From Bacteroidetes bacterium UBA1312 (lineage in GTDB: Bacteria > Bacteroidota > Bacteroidia > Chitinophagales > Chitinophagaceae), in assembly GCA_002307135.1 (NCBI GenBank), contig DBTQ01000001.1, forward strand, positions 62,001 through 126,000: a stretch of DNA of 64,000 nucleotides, written 5' to 3'. A program made the position numbers and the translations under genes. Below are positions 19,002-27,962 of this stretch, piece by piece. Each line of letters opens with the position of its first letter. Within the stretch, counting starts at the first letter, position 1. A model generated the notes under the pieces. The model was not told where the DNA came from. It saw nothing but the letters and a program-made list of their open reading frames with translations, and did no database searches.

Positions 19002-22000
19002 ATGATCAAGATGAATACTAAACTTATAACCACACCTCGAAACCTTTATTCATTTGGTAAAAAATTGTTGTGTGCATTGGTATTGTTGCTGAGCATTCAT
19101 AGCGAAGTATCTGCACAATGGATTAAAGTTGGTTCTGGCCTATTGCAAGCAAATACCAGTACAACTTACCCAACTCCTTTTGGTAATACCAATAAGGGGC
19201 AACGTGCTCAGTATTTGTATTATGCATCGGATTTAATTAGTGCGGGTATAAAACCAGGCTGGATTGATTCTTTAGGTTTCAAAATACTTAATCTGAATGC
19301 TACTAATATCTATTCAAATTTGAATTTTTATGTTGGAACTGTTTCCCCAACAGCTGTAACAGCGCTTGGCACAGGTGCAGCACCTTGGCTTACATTACCA
19401 CTTCGTTATTCTTCTGGCGCGTTATCAATTTATCCTAACTTAGGATGGAATAATTTTGGATTTTCCGCACCATTGTATTGGAATGGAACGGATAATATTG
19501 TTGTAGGTACCTGCTTTGGGGGTACTACTTTTTCAACGAACGCGTCAGTACAATGGGATTCTATTTTAAATGTAAACAATGTTTCAAGAACTTATGCCAG
19601 TTCGGCTGGAGATGTATCTACTATATGTGGGTTGGCAAGTTCTACGGAATCAGGGACAATTAAACGTCGTCCTAATGTCGCTTTTTTTACCCATCGTAAT
19701 GCTTGTACCGGTAAACCAACTGCGGGTAGAGCAGTTGCTAATGGAGATACAACCGGTGGATTTACATATTGTATTTTAGATGATAGTTTTGCATTAAGTC
19801 TTATCCACAATAGTTTGGATTCTGGTCTTTCTTTTCAATGGCAATTAGCTACATCTGCTACGGGACCTTGGACTAATTTAGGTGCAGCATCGACATCACT
19901 TATTAACATCAATACGAAAGGCCAAACGGTTAACACCTATTACCGATGTGTACTTACTTGTTTAGTGAGTGGTCTTAAAGATACTTCTATAAAAGTTTTG
20001 GTGGCCATGGCTCCTGCTTATCGTTGTGATTGTGCTTCTGCATCATTGGATGCTACACAAGAGAAAATTCTTAATGTTTCATTGAATACCATGTTTAATA
20101 GTACACCATGTGGGTTAACTGCTGGTTATTATGTGGATTCTACAAGAATGATTTTCCCTACCAGTCTAGAACCAGGTAGCACATATTCGCTAACAGTTAG
20201 ACTAGGGTCATGTGATACATTTAGCAGAAGCAGAGCAGTAAAGGTATTTATAGACTTTAATCAAAATGCTGTTTATGAAGTGTCTGAGATGGTATATGCA
20301 AATGCATATAGTTCTTTCCAACCTAATCCTCAGAATGCAACCGGTACATTTGTAGTGCCATCTACAGCCAAAGTAGGTAGGACTGCTATGCGTATTGTTT
20401 ATGCACAGACCACTTCATTGTCGTCCGTTACTCCATGCGGTACTTATGCACATGGTGAAACTCAAGATTATGCTGTTAAAATATTACCATTTGGTAAACC
20501 AACGGTTACGGGTCGTTTGGAAGTTTGTCAGTATGACTCGGTAGTTATGAATGCATTTAGTAATGCAGATACCCCTGTAGTATTTAATTGGACTGGTCCA
20601 GGAGGTTTTACAGGAGTAGGACCTAAAATTACATTTACAAATGCTGACCCATCATTGTCCGGTACTTATCATGTAACGGCAACCTCAGGAGGTATTACCT
20701 CTTCTGCCGCGGATGTGATTGTAATAGTACACCCTAAACCCCCAGTGCCAAATGTATTGAATCAAAATATGTGTCAATACGAATCGCCAAGTCAATTGAT
20801 AACAGATGGTACACATGTTATTTGGTATAATGTGCCAGTCGGCGGATTCGGTGATACGATAGCGCCAACAATGGTTACTTATACGCCAAATACTGCAACT
20901 TTTTATCTCACACAAACAGTCTTCGGCTGTACAAGTGATAGAGGAATGGTTAAAGTAAGTGTATTGTTGAAACCATCTCCACCAGTTGTTACATCTCCAG
21001 TTACTTATTGCCAACTTCAGGATCCAGATTTAGTAGCAAAAGGAACAAATTTAAAATGGTATTTAGATTCTGCGGGCGGAGTTCCAAGTGTGATTAGTCC
21101 AATACCGCCAACAGGTTTCCCTGCTGTGGTTACTTACTATGTAAGTCAAACAATTAATGGGTGTGAAAGTGATAGAGCAAGGGTTACGGTATATATATAT
21201 GAGCAACCTAATGGTATTATCATACAGACTAAGAAATATGTATGTCAATATGATACCGCTAGCTTTATTTATTATGGTAATGCCCCAGTATCATATATCT
21301 ACAAATGGTGGTCAGAAGATGGATATCCATTGATAAGCGGTGGTGGTCAAGGACCAGTAACATATAGATTTAATACCGCAGGCGATCATATTATCAGTTT
21401 GTATGTCAATAATGGAAATTGCGCGACATCTAAAATATCTGATACTATTACTGTTCGACCAGCGCCAACAGCGGTTATTGACCCAACCTTGAATGCATGT
21501 ATCAATGTCCCTGTTAGTATTACGATGGATACTGCAACCCCAAATATTAGTAATTATAACTGGAATTGGGATGGTGGAACACTAGATTATGAAGCACAGA
21601 ATGGCGGTCCTTATGGTGTAAAATGGTCAACCCCCGGTCAGAAAATACTTACATTAGTAGTAACTGCCCGGACTTGTAACTCATTGCCTATTTATGATAC
21701 GCTTATGGTAAATAATAAACCGGATATTGCGATTCATACAAGTCAAATAGTTGGCGGAAATGATACAATTTCTTATACTGGTACAGTATGCTCAAGAGAT
21801 ACACTTTACTTCTATACTAGATATGATTCAACATTCCAGTATAAATGGTCACCAAGTTATTATTTCAATGTGAAAAATACTTATCAAGCATCTGATAGAA
21901 TGTACGTTCCTGGATTTATTCGTGTGGACGTTGAAAATCAATTCGGTTGCTTAAATTCAGATAGTGTTTACATCAATGTTCAACCTTGCTGTGAACTTTA

Positions 22001-22268
22001 TATGCCGACTGCATTTACTCCCAATGGAGATAACAATAATGATTTATTCCGACCTGTTACCGTCGGACGTCAGGAAATTATTACCTTCCGTATTGTAAAT
22101 AGATGGGGTAATGAAGTTTTTGAAAGCGCAACAAGCGACAATAGAGGATGGGACGGTACTTATGGAGGTAAGCCTCAGGATTTAGGTGTTTACAACTACT
22201 ATATTAAATATCGATGCCTAGACGGTAATGTTTACGAAAAGAAAGGTGATGTGACGCTCATTCGATAG
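19002..22268 (+). CDS. Large Ig-like/GEVED surface protein with T9SS type B (gliding-type) C-terminal domain
   Basis: A 1088-residue secreted protein. The signal peptide ends HSEVSAQ. A GEVED domain at about 390-500 is marked by RAVKVFIDFNQNAVYEVSEM and CGTYAHGETQDYAVK. It is followed by several Ig-like/PKD-like modules, two of them near-duplicates (VIWYNVPVGG with TFYLTQTVFGCTSDR; LKWYLDSAGG with TYYVSQTINGCESDR). The last ~90 residues form the gliding-motility-associated/CHU_C type B sorting domain: MPTAFTPNGDNNNDLFRP, RIVNRWGNEVFES, GWDGTYGGKPQDLGVYNYYI. It is probably an adhesin or surface-filament protein. The start may be 19002 or the Met at 19011. Confidence 0.88.
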   Translation: MIKMNTKLITTPRNLYSFGKKLLCALVLLLSIHSEVSAQWIKVGSGLLQANTSTTYPTPFGNTNKGQRAQYLYYASDLISAGIKPGWIDSLGFKILNLNATNIYSNLNFYVGTVSPTAVTALGTGAAPWLTLPLRYSSGALSIYPNLGWNNFGFSAPLYWNGTDNIVVGTCFGGTTFSTNASVQWDSILNVNNVSRTYASSAGDVSTICGLASSTESGTIKRRPNVAFFTHRNACTGKPTAGRAVANGDTTGGFTYCILDDSFALSLIHNSLDSGLSFQWQLATSATGPWTNLGAASTSLININTKGQTVNTYYRCVLTCLVSGLKDTSIKVLVAMAPAYRCDCASASLDATQEKILNVSLNTMFNSTPCGLTAGYYVDSTRMIFPTSLEPGSTYSLTVRLGSCDTFSRSRAVKVFIDFNQNAVYEVSEMVYANAYSSFQPNPQNATGTFVVPSTAKVGRTAMRIVYAQTTSLSSVTPCGTYAHGETQDYAVKILPFGKPTVTGRLEVCQYDSVVMNAFSNADTPVVFNWTGPGGFTGVGPKITFTNADPSLSGTYHVTATSGGITSSAADVIVIVHPKPPVPNVLNQNMCQYESPSQLITDGTHVIWYNVPVGGFGDTIAPTMVTYTPNTATFYLTQTVFGCTSDRGMVKVSVLLKPSPPVVTSPVTYCQLQDPDLVAKGTNLKWYLDSAGGVPSVISPIPPTGFPAVVTYYVSQTINGCESDRARVTVYIYEQPNGIIIQTKKYVCQYDTASFIYYGNAPVSYIYKWWSEDGYPLISGGGQGPVTYRFNTAGDHIISLYVNNGNCATSKISDTITVRPAPTAVIDPTLNACINVPVSITMDTATPNISNYNWNWDGGTLDYEAQNGGPYGVKWSTPGQKILTLVVTARTCNSLPIYDTLMVNNKPDIAIHTSQIVGGNDTISYTGTVCSRDTLYFYTRYDSTFQYKWSPSYYFNVKNTYQASDRMYVPGFIRVDVENQFGCLNSDSVYINVQPCCELYMPTAFTPNGDNNNDLFRPVTVGRQEIITFRIVNRWGNEVFESATSDNRGWDGTYGGKPQDLGVYNYYIKYRCLDGNVYEKKGDVTLIR

Positions 22269-22302
22269 TAGTAAAAATCAAAAGACAATAGAAATTTAAA
22301 AC

Positions 22303-22334
22303 AAATAGGTCGACAAAATTTTGTCGACCTATTT
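22303..22334. terminator. Terminator after the type B T9SS gene
   Basis: A perfect 32-base palindrome (arm AAATAGGTCGACAAAA, 22303-22318; exact complement 22319-22334) with T-rich exits, 35 bases behind the stop codon. Confidence 0.88.
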
Positions 22335-22373
22335 TGCAATTAATAGTTAACTTCATCCGTAAAATATAATCCG

Positions 22374-23306
22374 ATGATTGTTTTGAAAACTAAATCAGCT
22401 AAATTTTTGATTGGAATATTGCTCATAGCTGTGTCAGTGTTTGCAACAATTGCATTTAAAAAAACAAATGATGCTGAGGAGCTTGTTGAATTTAAGCAAG
22501 ATGGACGATTGCAATATAAATGGTATGCCCCGCAAATACCTGCAACAATGGACTTCGCTAATGAATCCGTTCCATTGGATAGATGGGAGGTGCGTGAAAG
22601 GTTGGATCGGGAACTGCTAATGAATTACTATATGCATGGTTCCTTGATGTACATACTCAAATTATCATCAAGACAATTCCCGATTATTGAACAGGAACTA
22701 AAGTTGAATGGGATACCTGATGATTTCAAATATCTTTGTGTCGCAGAAAGTAGCCTCCAAAATTTGTCGTCACCCGCAGGCGCACAAGGTTATTGGCAGT
22801 TTATGAAAGACACTGGACCTACTTATGGACTTGAAATAAATAATGAGGTTGATGAGCGTTATCATTTGAAAAAAGCAACTGCTGCTGCATGTAAATACTT
22901 TTTGCAGGCATACAATAAATTCGGCTCGTGGACGGCTGCGGCCGCATCTTATAATTGCGGTATGGGAGGATATAATACTCAGATTACTTACCAAGGAAGT
23001 AATAATTATTATGATCTGGCATTGCCTGAGGAAACGGCTCGTTATGTTTATCGTATTTTAGCTTTTAAAAATTTGATAAGTACGGCAAATAAATGGGGTT
23101 ATATTTTACAGAATGGGGATACCTATAAACCGATAAAGACGAGAATAGTAAAGGTAGATACCACCATTTCAAATTTGGCTGATTTTGCGAAAGCGAATGG
23201 GAGTAGTTATAAAATATTGAAATTACTGAATCCTTGGCTTCGTGCACATACTTTGCCCGCCAAATCGGGAAAGACATACGAAATAGAGTTTCCATTTAAT
23301 TCGTAA
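22374..23306 (+). CDS. Membrane-anchored lytic transglycosylase
   Basis: A 310-residue MltD/SLT-family enzyme that cleaves peptidoglycan glycan strands. One N-terminal hydrophobic helix (FLIGILLIAVSVFATIAF) anchors or exports it. The SLT domain spans about 105-215: the catalytic Glu125 in YLCVAESSLQNLSSPAGAQG, WQFMKDTGPTYGLEI, then AAASYNCGMGGYN. The C-terminal ~55 residues look like a degenerate LysM module (ISNLADFAKANGSSYKILKL). It follows a terminator and precedes the metallo-hydrolase gene by 57 bases. Confidence 0.9.
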   Translation: MIVLKTKSAKFLIGILLIAVSVFATIAFKKTNDAEELVEFKQDGRLQYKWYAPQIPATMDFANESVPLDRWEVRERLDRELLMNYYMHGSLMYILKLSSRQFPIIEQELKLNGIPDDFKYLCVAESSLQNLSSPAGAQGYWQFMKDTGPTYGLEINNEVDERYHLKKATAAACKYFLQAYNKFGSWTAAAASYNCGMGGYNTQITYQGSNNYYDLALPEETARYVYRILAFKNLISTANKWGYILQNGDTYKPIKTRIVKVDTTISNLADFAKANGSSYKILKLLNPWLRAHTLPAKSGKTYEIEFPFNS

Positions 23307-23363
23307 TAATACCCGATTCATCAACTATAAGCATTAAAAGGTTTTAAAACCGGCAACATTATA

Positions 23364-24116
23364 ATGGCTAAAATATTCCCGCTTTCTGAGGGTACTTTTA
23401 CAATTGGACACGATAAAAATTTTATTCCTTTTAATGAGGAAAAGGATATTCTTCAAGAGCGTTCTACAGGTTCATTATTGGTAGAAATACAGCCATTTTT
23501 GATCGACACAGGTAAAGATCTGATTGTGCTCGATACTGGTTTAGGATTTACTAATGATCATGGCGAATTGCAAATACACGCTAATATTCGTAAGTGTGGT
23601 TACGAACCCGATGAAGTATCAAAAGTGTTGTTATCACACTTGCATAAAGATCATGCCAGTGGTGCCATGTTTGATAATGGATATGGTATGGACGTAATTA
23701 CGTTCCCGAATGCAACCTATTATATCTACCGACCTGAGGCTGATTTTGCATTACAAAAGGGCGCTCCTTCATATAGTCCTATACAATTGGAATCTTTATT
23801 AGTTTCACAACAAATAGTTTGGCTTGACGGACCCGATGGAATGATAGATGGTTATATTAGGTTTACACATTCTGGTGGGCATTGTCCAGAACATATTGTG
23901 TATTTGATTGATGATGGGTATGATAAAGTCTTTTTTGGCGGAGATGAGGCACCTCAATATAAGCAAGTGAAAATGAAATATGTTGCCAAATATGATTATG
24001 ATGGGAAAAAAGCAATGGCTTTGAGAGAGCAATATGCGGAAATTGGAAGAAAAGAAGGTTGGAAATTTTTATTTTATCATGATGTAAATACACCTATTTC
24101 TACAATTAATTTTTAA
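23364..24116 (+). CDS. Metallo-beta-lactamase-fold hydrolase
   Basis: A 250-residue cytoplasmic protein (no signal peptide). The metal-binding motif is LLSHLHKDHASG (HxHxDH). Other metal ligands are His in THSGGHCPEH, Asp in FFGGDEAP and His in FLFYHDVN. The fold and order resemble the AHL-lactonase/glyoxalase II-like branch. The substrate cannot be read from the sequence. A second gene of the superfamily lies at 51920-52771; the two are not close copies. It is followed by the SpmA-SpmB fusion after 27 bases and probably shares a transcript with it. Confidence 0.85.
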   Translation: MAKIFPLSEGTFTIGHDKNFIPFNEEKDILQERSTGSLLVEIQPFLIDTGKDLIVLDTGLGFTNDHGELQIHANIRKCGYEPDEVSKVLLSHLHKDHASGAMFDNGYGMDVITFPNATYYIYRPEADFALQKGAPSYSPIQLESLLVSQQIVWLDGPDGMIDGYIRFTHSGGHCPEHIVYLIDDGYDKVFFGGDEAPQYKQVKMKYVAKYDYDGKKAMALREQYAEIGRKEGWKFLFYHDVNTPISTINF

Positions 24117-24143
24117 CTATATTATTTGCTCTAATTTCAATAC

Positions 24144-25394
24144 ATGACGCTCAATTATATTTGGATTTGTTTTTTTCTTGTAGGATTTACTGTGGCTCTA
24201 TATAAAGCCATTTTCCTTGGTCAGGCGGATTTGTTTGGCACAATGCTCAATAATCTATTCGATAGTTCAAAAACTGGTTTTGAAATATCAATTGGTTTGG
24301 CAGGAGTGATGTCGCTTTGGTTAGGTATCATGAAAATAGGAGAAAGAGCTGGTTTGATTAACTTGTTTGCTAAAGGTGTTGCTCCGTTTTTTAGAACATT
24401 ATTTAAAGGCGTTCCTAAAGATCATCCTGCGTATGGAAGTATGACGATGAATTTTTCGGCGAACATGCTTGGCTTAGATAATGCCGCTACGCCGCTTGGG
24501 CTTACTGCCATGAAAGATTTGCAAAGTATCAACCCTAATAAGGATACGGCAAGTGATGCTCAAATTATGTTTTTGGTGCTTAATACGGCAGGAGTTACAC
24601 TTATTCCAACATCAGTGATTGCCATGCGGCAATCATTAGCGATCAAGGAAGGACTCACCAATTTCAATGCCGCGGATATTTTTTTACCAACACTTATTGC
24701 CACATTCATTGCATTTATTACCGGAATGATAATGGTGTCTATTTTTCAGCGGATTAATTTATTTAAGCTCCCTGTATTGTTGTTTGTCGGCTTTTTTGTA
24801 ACCATTATCATCGGGACTTATAAATTACTATCACAGTTGCCTCCTGAAGAGATGAGCCGAAAGATTGGTGCGATTGGTAGTGGTTTTATATTATTTATTG
24901 TCATTCTGTTCATTGCTGCAGGAGCAATTCGAAAACAAAATGTGTATGATAATTTTATTGAAGGAGCTAAAGAAGGTTTTAATACTTCTATTCGGATTGT
25001 TCCTTATTTGATAGCAATGCTGTTGGCAATAAGTGTTTTTCGGACTTCAGGATGCATGGATTATTTGGTTCAAGGTATTGCAAATGTGGTAGCTGCATGT
25101 GGCCTCAATACAGACTTTGTACCGGTTATCCCTATAGGACTAATGAAGCCACTTAGCGGAAGTGGCGCACGAGGTTTGATGGTGGATGTAATAACCAAGT
25201 ATGGTGTCAATTCATTTCAAGGTAAGCTAGCTGCAATACTACAAGGGACTACTGAAACTACTTTTTATGTGCTCGCGGTTTATTTTGGAAGTGTTGATAT
25301 AAAAAACTCCCGACACGCACTTGTATGTGGTTTAATCGCAGATTTTGCCGGATTTACGGCTGCTATCATTATAGCTTATACCTTCTTTCATTAA
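24144..25394 (+). CDS. Fused SpmA-SpmB (nucleoside-recognition/Gate domain) membrane protein
   Basis: A 416-residue integral membrane protein with about ten helices. The N-terminal half is SpmA-like: FEISIGLAGVMSLWLGIMKI, NFSANMLGLDNAATPLGLTAM, FLVLNTAGVTLIPTSVIAM. The C-terminal half is SpmB-like: GFNTSIRIVPYLIAMLLAIS, PIGLMKPLSGSGARGLMVDV, ILQGTTETTFYVLAVYFGS. In Bacillus these are two separate spore-maturation proteins. In Bacteroidota the fused form occurs in non-sporulating cells and its role is unknown. There is no other sporulation gene in the window. Confidence 0.9.
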   Translation: MTLNYIWICFFLVGFTVALYKAIFLGQADLFGTMLNNLFDSSKTGFEISIGLAGVMSLWLGIMKIGERAGLINLFAKGVAPFFRTLFKGVPKDHPAYGSMTMNFSANMLGLDNAATPLGLTAMKDLQSINPNKDTASDAQIMFLVLNTAGVTLIPTSVIAMRQSLAIKEGLTNFNAADIFLPTLIATFIAFITGMIMVSIFQRINLFKLPVLLFVGFFVTIIIGTYKLLSQLPPEEMSRKIGAIGSGFILFIVILFIAAGAIRKQNVYDNFIEGAKEGFNTSIRIVPYLIAMLLAISVFRTSGCMDYLVQGIANVVAACGLNTDFVPVIPIGLMKPLSGSGARGLMVDVITKYGVNSFQGKLAAILQGTTETTFYVLAVYFGSVDIKNSRHALVCGLIADFAGFTAAIIIAYTFFH

Positions 25395-25580
25395 TTAGTT
25401 TTGAAAGGACTACTTCGTTTGTTTTAGTTAGGCTTTAGCTGTTGGATAATCCATTTGGCTTTGTTTTTTATGAAACGGATTAGCTTAAGCCTGTCAAAAA
25501 AACAATGAATTAAGCTCATTTAGTGAAAAAAGTGGGGATAAAATTAACCTTTGAAATAGACATGCTTGCAATCATCCCAT

Positions 25581-25588
25581 TAACTTCG
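25581..25588 (+). promoter_or_regulatory. Possible -7 box of the transaldolase gene
   Basis: TAACTTCG, the TTCG variant of TAnnTTTG, 19 bases before the ATG at 25608. Confidence 0.35.
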
Positions 25589-25607
25589 CAACAGAAAAAC
25601 ATTCCAA

Positions 25608-26261
25608 ATGAAATTTTTTATTGATACAGCCAATCTCGCTCAAATTAAAGAAGCAAATGACTTAGGTATTTTGGATGGTGTAACTACCAATCCGTCGTTA
25701 ATGGCAAAAGAAGGTATTAGTGGTACCGACAATATTATGAATCATTATCGTGCTATCTGCGAGTTGGTAGATGGCCCCGTAAGTGCAGAAGTATTGTCCG
25801 TTGACTTTGATGGTATTATTGCTGAAGGTAAAATTCTTGCGGCATTGCATCCGAATATAGTAGTAAAGGTGCCGATGATAAAGGATGGTATTAAAGCTAT
25901 AAAATGGTTTACGGATAATGATATTCAAACAAATTGTACGCTTGTATTTTCTGCTGGTCAGGCCATATTAGCAGCTAAGGCAGGAGCTACTTATGTATCC
26001 CCATTCATTGGTCGAATTGACGATAGTAGTTGGGATGGAGTAACATTAATTGAGCAGATCGTAAATGTATATAACACGCAAGGTTTTATGACTGAAGTGT
26101 TAGCTGCATCAATTCGCAATCCGTTGCATATTGTACGTTGCGCAGAAGCGGGTGCAGATGTTTGTACTTGCCCATTAACTTCAATTCTTGGTTTATTGAA
26201 GCACCCATTGACAGATATAGGGTTGGCTCAATTTCTGAAAGATGCACAGTCAATGAAATAA
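25608..26261 (+). CDS. tal: Transaldolase, TalC-type
   Basis: A 217-residue short transaldolase of the TalC/FSA subfamily, moving a dihydroxyacetone unit between sugar phosphates in the non-oxidative pentose phosphate pathway. It begins MKFFIDTANLAQIKEA, with GVTTNPSLMAKEG next. The Schiff-base lysine is Lys87 in NIVVKVPM. Two positions decide between transaldolase and fructose-6-phosphate aldolase: here Glu61 (SAEVLS), where the E. coli aldolase has Gln, and Phe in TLVFSAGQ, where it has Tyr. Both favour transaldolase. A Rho-independent terminator follows. Confidence 0.9.
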   Translation: MKFFIDTANLAQIKEANDLGILDGVTTNPSLMAKEGISGTDNIMNHYRAICELVDGPVSAEVLSVDFDGIIAEGKILAALHPNIVVKVPMIKDGIKAIKWFTDNDIQTNCTLVFSAGQAILAAKAGATYVSPFIGRIDDSSWDGVTLIEQIVNVYNTQGFMTEVLAASIRNPLHIVRCAEAGADVCTCPLTSILGLLKHPLTDIGLAQFLKDAQSMK

Positions 26262-26280
26262 TTTATTTAAAAAACGACAT

Positions 26281-26312
26281 TAAAAAACCACTCGATTATT
26301 GAGTGGTTTTTT
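26281..26312 (+). terminator. Terminator after the transaldolase gene
   Basis: Stem AAAAAACCACTC (26282-26293), loop GATTATT, stem GAGTGGTTTTTT (26301-26312). Confidence 0.9.
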
Positions 26313-26344
26313 ATTTAATTAAGTTTGCTAGAATAAAGTGAAAT

Positions 26345-26995
26345 ATGCAAAATAAAATTGATCAACCAAATTCTGGTCATTGGGAAAATGTGCTCCTGAA
26401 TGATTTGTCTTTTATTAAAAAGCATTTGCGATACCCTATTAATCGCAGAACAATTTTTTTTGTATTGGGTATATTGGGTTCTGGTTCTGTCTTAGTTTGG
26501 TTGTGTAGTTTGTTCTTAAGCGGAATACTCAGGCATTTCGCATATTCTAAAATTGCCACAAATGACTTGCTGGCTTTAATAGCGATGGCACTTTTCGTTT
26601 TCACAATTCTATCATTGATTTATCGACGTATTAAAAACCTTCGATTCATTAGCATCTCAAATGATTATTTTATACAGGATAATATCATGTTGTTACAACA
26701 GTTTTTGGAACATCAACAACTTGCATTTTATCATCACCCGAACGCACCTGAAGTTTTTCAGATTGCAAGCAGGATATTGGAACCTCAATATGAACTTAGA
26801 GAAATAATGGTTTTTATTGCTGATGATAAACGAATATTAGTGAATAATCACTTTACATCTAATTTGGGAGACAAGAGTATGAAATCAATGACGAGCAACG
26901 AACATCGTAAAATGGCTAAAGCATTGAAACTATGGATGGACAACCATTTTGTCAAACAGAGTGCTCAATTCAATTTGAAAGTAATGGGTAAATAA
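26345..26995 (+). CDS. Membrane protein of unknown function
   Basis: A 216-residue protein with two hydrophobic helices at about 30-55 (TIFFVLGILGSGSVLVWLCS) and 65-90 (LLALIAMALFVFTILSLIYR). A cytoplasmic-looking C-terminal domain follows (NIMLLQQFLEHQQLAF, EIMVFIADDKRILVNNHFTS, HRKMAKALKLWMDNHF). I recognise no family. Its last 31 bases overlap the end of tonB on the other strand, so the two 3' ends share sequence and no terminator separates them. Confidence 0.65.
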   Translation: MQNKIDQPNSGHWENVLLNDLSFIKKHLRYPINRRTIFFVLGILGSGSVLVWLCSLFLSGILRHFAYSKIATNDLLALIAMALFVFTILSLIYRRIKNLRFISISNDYFIQDNIMLLQQFLEHQQLAFYHHPNAPEVFQIASRILEPQYELREIMVFIADDKRILVNNHFTSNLGDKSMKSMTSNEHRKMAKALKLWMDNHFVKQSAQFNLKVMGK

Positions 26996-27813
26996 AACCA
27001 AACCTTTACTGCTTTTCCATTGTTCCTGCCCGGCTTCCAGAGTGGCATACCGCTAACAACCCTTATGGCTTCTGCTTCAGAACCATAACCAAACCCTCTG
27101 ACAATTTCAATATTAGATATGGAACCGTCTTCATTTACTACAAATTTGACGCGGACACTTCCTTGCATATTGGCATTTGATGCTGCGCTCGGGTATTGAA
27201 TATGTTCATTCAGATATTTGCTCAAAGCGTCTTGTCCTCCGGGGAATTCCGGCCATTGCTCAACCACAAAAACGGGCTTTGTAGTAGTTACTTTGTCTCC
27301 ACCATTAATAACGGCGAGGCCTCCTGATTTTCCTTTTCCTTTAGGGTCATTTAAATCTAAAGATTCGTTCCCGAGTGAATCCCCTGTCATTGTAAGCTTT
27401 CCTACTACTGCATGTTTTAGATCGTCTTGCGATGCCATCAGATCTTTTTTCTGCACCAAATTATCCTCTTCTATTTTGGGCTCCGACATTTTTACTGTGT
27501 TTACTGGTGCAGGGTTTTCTTGTGGTTTTTTAAGTAGTTCAATTGGTTTTTTAGGTTCTTCTATTTTTACATCTTTAATATCAATAATTGTTTTAGTTTC
27601 TGGCATTGCAAGTTTTACGCTATGGTTAATCTTATCAGCCATTACTTTATATCCGAAAGAAACGAACATGAATGCGAGTAAAAACGCAGCTCCTGTTTTC
27701 ATCCTTTTGGGATATTTCGTGCGCAGCTCGTAGCTGCCATAACTTTTATTACGTCCATCAAAAACGATGTCTAGGTAATTGCTGTTTAATATTTTATGGC
27801 CGTCCATTGTCAT
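26965..27813 (-). CDS. tonB: TonB energy transducer
   Basis: A 282-residue TonB of the Bacteroidota type, coupling proton-motive force from ExbBD to TonB-dependent outer-membrane receptors. A cytoplasmic head LDIVFDGRNKSYGSYELR precedes one membrane helix (GAAFLLAFMFVSFGYKVM). A Lys/Pro/Glu-rich periplasmic linker follows (EEPKKPIELLKKPQENPAP). The TonB C-terminal domain covers about 190-282: FPGGQDALSKYLNEHIQYP, GSVRVKFVVNEDGSISNIEI and MPLWKPGRNNGKAVKVWFYL. exbB/exbD are not in the window. The 3' end overlaps the convergent membrane-protein gene by 31 bases. Confidence 0.93.
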   Translation of the reverse strand: MTMDGHKILNSNYLDIVFDGRNKSYGSYELRTKYPKRMKTGAAFLLAFMFVSFGYKVMADKINHSVKLAMPETKTIIDIKDVKIEEPKKPIELLKKPQENPAPVNTVKMSEPKIEEDNLVQKKDLMASQDDLKHAVVGKLTMTGDSLGNESLDLNDPKGKGKSGGLAVINGGDKVTTTKPVFVVEQWPEFPGGQDALSKYLNEHIQYPSAASNANMQGSVRVKFVVNEDGSISNIEIVRGFGYGSEAEAIRVVSGMPLWKPGRNNGKAVKVWFYLPITFKLN

Positions 27814-27914
27814 TAGGTTTTATATCAAAGAGATGCAGCAATTAATGTTTTCCATAAATGTTTTATTAAGGAATCAGATTTTTGCGAGAATGGGAACAGC
27901 TCATTGTTTCGATA

Positions 27915-27943
27915 TTGGGATCTCCTATTTAGTCTTATCTTTG
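27915..27943 (+). promoter_or_regulatory. Promoter of the Wzy-like gene
   Basis: TTG (27915-27917), an 18-base spacer and TATCTTTG (27936-27943), a near-consensus -33/-7 pair. The TTG start codon lies 19 bases further on, which supports that start. Confidence 0.6.
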
Positions 27944-27962
27944 GGTATAACTTGATCGCCAA

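Noticed and set aside
25608..26261. Fructose-6-phosphate aldolase
   Set aside because: Glu61 and the Phe of TLVFSAGQ are transaldolase residues; the aldolase has Gln and Tyr there.
27218..27733. 171-residue frame on the plus strand
   Set aside because: It lies wholly antisense to tonB, which has clear domain structure.
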